6,212 nucleotides of DNA from Bacteroides sp. (GTDB lineage: Bacteria > Bacteroidota > Bacteroidia > Bacteroidales > Bacteroidaceae), in contig JAJPZL010000042.1 in NCBI GenBank assembly GCA_021204375.1, positions 4,140 to 10,351 on the forward strand. The letters are read 5' to 3'. Numbering within the stretch: position 1 is the first letter of the stretch; each line of letters starts with the position of its first letter. Of this stretch, positions 1-6,212 are shown piece after piece. Below the pieces are notes generated by a model. It was not told where the DNA came from. It did not search any database and saw only the letters and a list, made by a program, of their open reading frames with translations. Both the position numbers and the translations under genes were made by a program.

Positions 1-1116
<1,116 letters not shown>

Positions 1117-1167
1117 GGTTCCTGATAATTCTAATGTTTATAGTAAGACAATAATGGTATCGTTCGT

Positions 1168-1942
1168 TTAGCTGAATACTCCGCTCAGGTACTGTTTGGT
1201 CAGTTCGTATTGCGGATGGTTAAAGAGATTATCTGCCGGTCCCTGTTCGATCACTTCGCCCAGATACATAAATACGACATGATCGGCAATGCGAAGAGCC
1301 TGACGTAGCGTATGGGTAACCAGGATGATACCGTACTTCTCTTTCAGGCGAAGGAAGAGATCCTCAATGTGTTTACTTGAAATAGGATCCAGGGCAGAAG
1401 TTGCCTCGTCCCCCAGAATGAACTGAGGCTCTACAGCCAGTCCGCGTGCCAGGCAAAGCCGTTGCTGCTGCCCGATGGAAAGTGCAGCTACAGGCGCATT
1501 CAGACGATCCTTGATCTCTTCCCAGAGCCCGGCTGCTTTCAGTTGTTTTTCCACAATTTCAGTAAGGGCTTTTTTACGACGAATCCCTTGCAGGCGGCAC
1601 CCATAGGCTACATTGTCAAAAATAGACATGGGCAGTGGTGTAGGACCGCTGTGAAAGTAAACCGATCTTTTTCCGGATGTGGGTTATTTCGGTCTTAGGA
1701 TGATAAATATCCTCCCCGTCCACTTGTACACTGCCGGACACTTTATAGCCCTCATTTACATCCAGCAGACGGTTCACACTCTTAAGTAGAGTTGTTTTCC
1801 CACAACCGGAAGGGCCGATGATACAGGTGATCTTTTTATCGGGAATATCCAGGTTGACATCTTTCAGGATGTGGTTTCCTTTTACACGAATATTCAGGTC
1901 ACGTATCCGGATATCGGGATTACGGGGATTGAGTTCAAACAA
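1168..1942 (-). pseudogene. pstB: PstB, phosphate ABC transporter ATPase, split by a +1 frameshift
   Basis: Cytoplasmic ATPase that drives the PstC/PstA channel. Joined across the break it is about 257 residues, a normal PstB length. Order of motifs: Walker A GPSGCGKT (43-50), Q-loop glutamine in GLLSQR (about 98), the PstB-typical [13 protein letters not shown], signature [17 protein letters not shown], Walker B region [14 protein letters not shown]-loop in LVTHT, and the PstB tail [14 protein letters not shown]. The first half (1942 to about 1646) leaves frame right after SQR; the second resumes in another frame as PTPLPMSI. Removing one base, the A at about 1645 on the plus strand, restores a continuous family sequence. 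The signature (I for G) and DEA (A for the usual P) differ from the common LSGGQ and DEPTSALD. The first usable start is a TTG at 1942, but the frame stays open upstream to a TAG at 2042-2044 and reads like protein, so the true start may have been about 33 codons earlier. Confidence 0.88.
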
Positions 1943-2051
1943 AGGACCCTCTTTTTTTCCGGAAGAGATTGATTGGTTTCCAAACTGGCGGGAGATATAC
2001 CCGAAAGCGGTATTGAATATTTTAACAGCTTCTGATATGATCTATCTGAAT

Positions 2052-2900
2052 TTAAATTTTATTTTTTGAGAAATAACGGCTAACAAGGCGGCCGCTGATA
2101 CTGAGTACCAGCACAATTAAAGTAAGCAACAAGGCAGCTGTATAAGCTCTGTCACGCACCTCCGGCGAAGGACTACTCAGCTGGAAGAAGATAGAAAGCG
2201 GCAAGGTAGCAGCAGGCTGGCTCAGCGAAGTAGGGATACTGTCGGTAAACCCCGCCGTAAACATCACTCCTGCCGCATCTCCGATGGCCCTCCCGATAGA
2301 GAGCAACGTAGCAGTGGCAATACCTGGTGCAATCTAGTATAATACTACCTTGATCGTTTCCAGCCGGGTAGCTCCGAGCGAATAGGTAGCTTCCAGCAGT
2401 TCATGGGGAAGCTGGGATGCAACCTCATCCATGGAGCGGATAAAAATAGGAATGATAAGCAGGGTGATCACAATGATTCCTCCTAGCAGGGAAGTACGTA
2501 ATCCAAAAGCAATCATGATAGCAAATCCAAAAGCTCCGTATACAATGGAGGGAATTCCGTAAAGAACATCAAAGGTAAGGCGGATAAAGTAAGAGAACCT
2601 GGAACCTTTTTTCAGGTACACATTCAGGTAAAAAACAATCGGAATACTAATGAGCAATCCCAGTACGGTCGAAGCCCCTACAATATAGAGGAAACCGACA
2701 ATGGCATTGAGTACTCCCCCCTCCTCCTTTCCGATATAAAATCCTCCGGAAGGAAGGGTGGTAGCCATCTCCCAGGTAAGGGCAGGCCAGCCATAACGGA
2801 TAATGGTCCAGAGGATACTTCCTAAAAAACCAACTACCAGTAAGGTAGAGAGAAGCATCAGCAGATTAAATATCTTTTCCTGTACAAATTTCAGTCTCAT
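2052..2900 (-). pseudogene. pstA: PstA, phosphate ABC transporter permease, interrupted by in-frame TAG
   Basis: Inner-membrane permease subunit that pairs with PstC to form the phosphate channel. The frame runs 282 codons from an ATG 11 bases after pstC to a TAA at 2052, close to the usual PstA length. Hydrophobic segments are visible at about residues 11-34, 63-91 and 111-154, with two more in the C-terminal part. GIPSIVYGAFGF (115-126) is typical of Pst permeases. The ATPase-coupling (EAA) loop runs from about residue 164 through LLEATYSLGATRLETIKVVLY and then meets a TAG at codon 189 (2334-2336). The same frame continues as IAPGIATATLLSIGRAIGDAAGV, exactly what a PstA should have next. 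CAG (Gln) to TAG by one transition is the simplest explanation. As written, the product would end inside the coupling loop and be non-functional. This is either a sequencing error or a recent nonsense mutation. Confidence 0.9.
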
Positions 2901-2911
2901 AGATGTCTTTT

Positions 2912-3829
2912 TTACAGTTTATACTGTTTTTCCACACTTTGCAATACGATCCGGGAACCGGTATTGAAAAGAAGGATCACGAAAAAGAGGATGAAAGCAG
3001 CAAACATCAGGGCCGATTCAAACATCGGGACCGAAAGCATCTCTCCATAGCTATTAGCAATAAGCGCAGGCAACGGATAACAGCTGTCAAACAAACTTTC
3101 AGGAATCATTACTACATTTCCGCATACCATTAAGATAGCAATTGTTTCACCCAGTGCCCGGGAGACGGCCAGTACCACAGCTGCAATAATACCGGGAAGA
3201 GCCTTACGGATCACTATTTTGTAGAAAGTCTGCCACCGGGTAGCTCCCAAAGAGGCAGAAGCATCCCGCAACCCGTTGGGGATGGAAGAGAAGATCTCAA
3301 TAAAAAGACTGATCAGCAGCGGTGTGATCATCACACTCATCACGATGCCCCCGGCCAGTACCGAATACCCACTTGTATACTCTATAAAACGAGATCCCAC
3401 CCTGTCGGCAATAAAAGGAACAATAATAAGTGTACCCCATACTCCATAAATTACGGAAGGAATACCGGCCAGAATATCCAGTACCGGAAAGATAAACCGT
3501 TTTACCCAGGGACGGACATTCTCAGTCAGGAAGATCCCGGTAAGCAGGGATACAGGCAAGGCGATCACAATACTCAGAGCCGTTACACTGACTGTTCCTG
3601 CAATGAAAGGAAGAAAGCCGAACTCTCCTTTTAAAGGACTCCACACCGAGGAGGTAAGCAAACTCCACAGTGACTGGGCAGCCAATACATCCCTTGACTT
3701 GTACCACAGGCCGAATCCCATAAAGAAAAGAACACCCAGGGAGAGGATGGTAAGGATAACCATCAGCACATGGGCTGTTTTATCCCGGAAGATCCTTCTT
3801 TTCAGCGAGATTGTGCTGTATCGAGCCAT
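2912..3829 (-). CDS. pstC: PstC, phosphate ABC transporter permease (intact)
   Basis: Inner-membrane permease partner of PstA in high-affinity phosphate uptake. It has 305 residues and is the only member of the operon without a break. A cytoplasmic N-terminus precedes the first membrane span (about 20-43). A periplasmic stretch follows (45-72), then spans at about 73-100, 112-140, 155-180, 211-240 and 270-292. GIPSVIYGVWGT (122-133) and the coupling loop GLRDASASLGATRWQTFYKIVIRKALPGI (187-214 overall) are characteristic of PstC. AVSRALGETIAILMV (221-235) is the conserved Pst permease segment with the GET motif. Its ATG lies inside the end of pstS: the genes overlap by 28 bases in different frames, which suggests translational coupling. 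The stop is 11 bases before pstA. Confidence 0.95.
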   Translation of the reverse strand: MARYSTISLKRRIFRDKTAHVLMVILTILSLGVLFFMGFGLWYKSRDVLAAQSLWSLLTSSVWSPLKGEFGFLPFIAGTVSVTALSIVIALPVSLLTGIFLTENVRPWVKRFIFPVLDILAGIPSVIYGVWGTLIIVPFIADRVGSRFIEYTSGYSVLAGGIVMSVMITPLLISLFIEIFSSIPNGLRDASASLGATRWQTFYKIVIRKALPGIIAAVVLAVSRALGETIAILMVCGNVVMIPESLFDSCYPLPALIANSYGEMLSVPMFESALMFAAFILFFVILLFNTGSRIVLQSVEKQYKL

Positions 3830-4757
3830 TTGAGTTGTTCGTTAATGGTAGATTGTGAAAGAGCCACATATCCCACCTCCGTTACATACTTTTGTCCCTC
3901 GGTCAGTACAAAGCGCAGAAACTCTTTGACTACTTCATTTTTGGGTGCTCCGTTGGAAACAAAATAGAGGTCGCATGCCGGAGGAGAAGGAAATTTTCCA
4001 TCTGCAATGGCCTGCATCAATGTATTGATATCTCCGTAAAAATCCTCTTCAGGATCAATTTTACCGTTATCATTTACATCGAGTGGGATCACTGCCAATC
4101 CGTCGTAAGGCTTTTTTGTTTTCTGATCATATACATAGGCAATATTATTTAAACCGATAGCCACCTTATCCTTCTGTACGGCAGAAGCTACACCGGGATC
4201 GCCGAACACAGCCGTTCCCGCCAGGTCTTCCTGTTTCTTACCGAACCAGGAAGCCCATGTTTCAGCCGCCCCACAAGCATCTGAACGGGTAAAAACATGT
4301 ACAGGTACTTTACTGCCAGTTCCCAGGACTTCGCCCCAGGTTTTAATTTCATTGTTCCAGAGTTTCCCGGCAACAGACTTTTTCAACCCAACCTTACGTA
4401 TCTCGGCAATATTGGGATTAGCAGAGTTAACCGTAGGTACTACTGCATCTTTCATCACACTGATGGCAAGAGCTCCTTTCTTGGTTTCACTTTCGTAGAT
4501 CTCCCGGGAAACCATACCCAGATCCACAACTTTAGCCAGGGCATCGGTCATTCCTTTGCCGGCCCCACCGCCTGATATATCGATCCTTACTTTAGGATGC
4601 ACTTTTTAAACTCTTCCGCCCACTTTACCGCCATAGGATAAAGAGCAAAAGCTCCTGAAAGAGAAATATCTCCCTGCAACTCTTTGATCTGGGCTACAGC
4701 GGGAATATACAGTGTAAACGCATATATAATTAAAACTGCAATGGATACCTTTTTCAT
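3802..4757 (-). pseudogene. pstS: PstS, periplasmic phosphate-binding protein, broken by a 1-base deletion
   Basis: Substrate-binding protein that delivers phosphate to PstC/PstA. Joined across the break it has 318 residues. The ATG at 4757 starts a clear signal peptide (KK, hydrophobic core, AVA before Gln at 22/23), so the protein is exported. The mature part begins with GDISLSGAFALYPMAVKWAEEF, then FKK and a premature TAA at 4606-4608. The frame resumes at a GTG (4602) as HPKVRIDISGGGAGKGM. Restoring one A in the five-A run (five T on the plus strand, 4603-4607) gives a continuous protein. Ligand-site type motifs are LSGAFALYP, ISGGGAGKGM (61-70) and TRSDACGAAETW (158-169). A DVNDNGKIDPEE loop (227-238) matches the 12-residue EF-hand calcium loop pattern. 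The C-terminal end overlaps pstC. It is first in the operon and follows a candidate promoter. Homopolymer loss suggests a sequencing error, though a true frameshift is possible. Confidence 0.9.
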
Positions 4758-4780
4758 CTTTATTATGCTTTGTTTAATTG

Positions 4781-4843
4781 GTTACAATGAATGAATGGTG
4801 TAAAGGTAAGGCACGGGCAGAGGGTAGTAAATACCATTGTAAC
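4781..4843. repeat. 9-base perfect inverted repeat flanking the pst promoter candidate
   Basis: GTTACAATG at 4781-4789 and its exact reverse complement CATTGTAAC at 4835-4843 stand 45 bases apart. The first arm is in the pstS leader, 24 bases before the start codon; the second covers the loop of the 4823-4857 hairpin and abuts the -33 element. The left arm runs into a short tandem of three AATG units (4786-4797). Two bound operator halves or an RNA loop-to-leader contact are both possible; neither is shown. Confidence 0.6.
4801..4831 (-). promoter_or_regulatory. Candidate Bacteroidota-type promoter of the pst operon
   Basis: On the minus strand the -7 element TACCTTTA (4808-4801) matches TAnnTTTG in all fixed positions but the last. 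Exactly 19 bases upstream lies TTTA (4831-4828), one mismatch from the -33 TTTG. The consensus and spacing are established for Bacteroidota housekeeping sigma; its use here is inferred. The expected start site is near 4794, giving a leader of about 37 bases before pstS. I recognise no clear Pho box. Confidence 0.5.
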
Positions 4844-4857
4844 GGCATTTATCTACC
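4823..4857 (-). other. 13-pair hairpin between the repeat-protein gene and pstS (weak terminator or operator)
   Basis: On the minus strand the arm GGUAGAUAAAUGCC (4857-4844) pairs with GGUAUUUACUACC (4835-4823) through twelve Watson-Crick pairs and one G-U, with a single bulged A and an eight-base loop GUUACAAU. It lies 35 bases past the likely stop of the repeat-protein gene, so it could end that transcript. However, no U-tract follows on the minus strand and none is present on the plus side, so an intrinsic terminator is not well supported. The stem also covers the -33 element of the pst promoter candidate, which would suit a regulator-binding dyad. Confidence 0.55.
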
Positions 4858-4891
4858 ATGTTTGTGGGATATGGTGTATATGCAACAGGAG

Positions 4892-6133
4892 TTAAATAGT
4901 TCCCGGTAGCGACCGGATAAAAACAAGGTGCCCGGAAATTCCTTCTTCTGGAAGGAACTCCGGACCCTGCAACTCATTGGTTTTTCTTTCGGATGGGGTG
5001 GATAATACCCGGTTGGGCCACTTATCGTAATTCTGCTCTTTGACCAATTCTCCTTTGGTATCATAGGAATACTACACACCTGTTTTATTCCCGTTTTTGT
5101 ACTGGCCTTTTCCTTTAGGAGTGTCTTCGTTGATCTCTCCCCGCTCATCAGCCTGATAAACGGATTCGTACGGGCTATTCCGCTTGCCATTTTCTCAGGT
5201 AGTGGTTTCAATAAAGTTAAAGCGGTTGCTTGTCATCCACACCTGTACGGTACCATGTTCACGGTTCTCTTTATAATGAGCAATTTTTTTAGGCTTTCCG
5301 GTACGGTTGTCATAATCGATACATACCCCATCTTTCTTACCGTTCTTATACATATAGGCTTTACTGCGCTCACCGGTGGTGAAGAAATCGACCGATAAAC
5401 CGTTTAATTCTCCGTTTTCATAGGTTTTGATCTCCAGGCTATCTCCGTCGACATTCAGTTTGACACACTCTCCACTCTTTTTACCCTGGGTATAAAAACC
5501 GGATTCTCCCCGTATGCCGCCTTCAAATTCTTTTATATATTCGCCGTGGAGTAATCCGTCTTTGTAGTTGGAAATTTCGGTATATATGCGGCTTCCGGTA
5601 ATCCGTTTAATATGGGTACCTTTCGGCTTTCCTTGTACGTAATACTCTTCGGAGCGGATATCACGGGTACCGGGAATATAGGTAATATGCTTTCCATGCG
5701 GATTTTCTTCCTTATATTCATCTTCCCGGATTATATTGCCTTCGGTATCGTATTCTATATATTTACTATGAAGCTTATCTGCCACCAGGTTAGCGACGGA
5801 TTTCAGGGTTTCTCCGTCTCCGTAGTAAACTTTCATCTCACCATCTTTAAGCCCCTCTTTGTAATCACATTCGGTTACCAGGAGGTTATTTTTATAGTAC
5901 CTGAAAGTACCGTGATAAAGTCCGTCTTTAAAAGGTACCAGCAGGTATTCAGACCGGTATCCGTCGATAATGCGCTGCTCTCCATTGAGAGGTGTATCGG
6001 TTTTAGCTTCTCTGTATAACATACGGCCGTCTCCTAAATTAATAACGGTAACTTCGCCGATATGGTATTCAGATTGAGAAAAAGAGAGAATGCTTATATA
6101 AAAAAGAAGGGTAAATAGTGTATTCCTTTTCAT
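4892..6133 (-). pseudogene. Secreted MORN/YwqK-type repeat protein with two in-frame stops
   Basis: Begins at the ATG at 6133 with a signal peptide (MKRN, hydrophobic 5-17, cleavage probably near SFSQ at 17-20), so it should be exported or periplasmic. The rest is a string of degenerate repeats of about 20-25 residues built around Y-K-x-G-x-x-x-G, for example FKDGLYHGTFRYY (68-80), YKEGLKDGEMKVYY (91-104), YKDGLLHGEYIKEF (190-203) and YKNGKKDGVCIDYD (262-275). I count about eleven. Databases often name such proteins YwqK-family antitoxin; the export signal makes a toxin-neutralising role doubtful, and no toxin gene is visible. A TGA at codon 313 (5195-5197) ends the long open stretch, but the frame continues as ENGKRNSPYESVYQ. 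A TAG at codon 354 (5072-5074) then sits where TGVWYSY is expected, and the frame finally ends at TAA 4892-4894 (413 residues if both are read through). The last 45 residues do not look repeat-like and could be out of frame. True function unknown. Confidence 0.75.
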
Positions 6134-6156
6134 AAATGGATTTATTGATTTTGGGG

Positions 6157-6164
6157 CAAATGTA
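6157..6164 (-). promoter_or_regulatory. Bacteroidota -7 element upstream of the repeat-protein gene
   Basis: TACATTTG on the minus strand (6164-6157) is a perfect match to TAnnTTTG and lies 23 bases before the ATG at 6133, implying a very short leader. No clear TTTG is found at the expected -33 distance; that area is a run of A-rich sequence (about 6165-6185), so the -33 part is weak or absent. Confidence 0.5.
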
Positions 6165-6212
6165 AAGGAAAGTTTTTGTTTTTACTTGAAAAAAAGGAAA
6201 ATAGTTATATGT

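Noticed and set aside
4823..4857. A standard intrinsic terminator for the repeat-protein gene.
   Set aside because: The stem is good but no U-run follows on the minus strand (CUCUGCCC follows), so I list it only as a hairpin of unclear role.
2334..5074. Genetic code change with TAG or TGA read as an amino acid.
   Set aside because: The two TAG codons stand at places expecting different residues (Gln in pstA, Trp in the repeat protein), TGA also ends pstS normally at the pstC overlap, and separate frameshifts exist, so one recoding rule cannot explain the breaks.
4849..5211. A 120-codon open frame (minus strand) that could be taken as a separate small gene.
   Set aside because: Its translation has no recognisable pattern and is basic and low in structure, while the frame of the repeat protein across the same bases gives repeat-like sequence between single stop codons.
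4892..6133. Toxin-antitoxin module suggested by the YwqK-antitoxin family name.
   Set aside because: The protein has a signal peptide and no toxin-like gene is beside it in the window; the name is only inherited from repeat similarity.
4892..6133. DNA-level tandem repeat or CRISPR-like array in the repeat protein gene.
   Set aside because: The periodicity is at the protein level only; nucleotide copies are diverged, with no identical repeats or regular spacers.

Overview
This window looks like the end of a contig from a Bacteroidota chromosome, most likely order Bacteroidales. Three things point there: (i) two candidate promoters fit the Bacteroidota -33/-7 pattern (TTTG ... TAnnTTTG) rather than the sigma-70 pattern; (ii) the phosphate-binding protein is of the type I associate with Bacteroidales, with a DxNDNGxIDxxE loop and a SDACGAAETW segment; (iii) leaders are A-rich and lack strong Shine-Dalgarno sequences. 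The genus cannot be named from the sequence. All genes are on the minus strand, so they read from right to left.

Layout in reading order. At 6133-4892 is a secreted protein made of about eleven MORN/YwqK-like repeats, broken by two in-frame stops. At 4891-4758 is an intergenic region with a candidate pst promoter, a strong hairpin, and a 9-base inverted repeat linking the hairpin loop to the pstS leader. At 4757-1168 is a four-gene phosphate-type ABC transporter operon, pstS-pstC-pstA-pstB (binding protein, two permeases, ATPase). At 1116-54 are the first 354 codons of a nitrite/sulfite reductase, beginning 51 bases after pstB. The gene is cut off by a run of 53 C at the left edge, which looks artificial.

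The transporter would bind phosphate (or a similar oxyanion) in the periplasm with PstS, pass it through the PstC/PstA channel and power uptake with PstB. No phoU gene follows. The siroheme reductase sits in that place with no visible terminator or promoter in between, so it may share the transcript.

The most striking property is that four of the six genes carry small disruptions: a 1-base loss in an A-run (pstS), an in-frame TAG in the permease coupling loop (pstA), a 1-base gain at the Q-loop (pstB), and a TGA plus a TAG in the repeat protein. Everything around each break still reads as well-preserved protein. Together with the poly-C edge, this favours a low-quality or low-coverage assembly over old gene decay, although recent pseudogenes cannot be excluded. 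I see no mobile element, CRISPR array, tRNA or rRNA, and no convincing new defence or other system.
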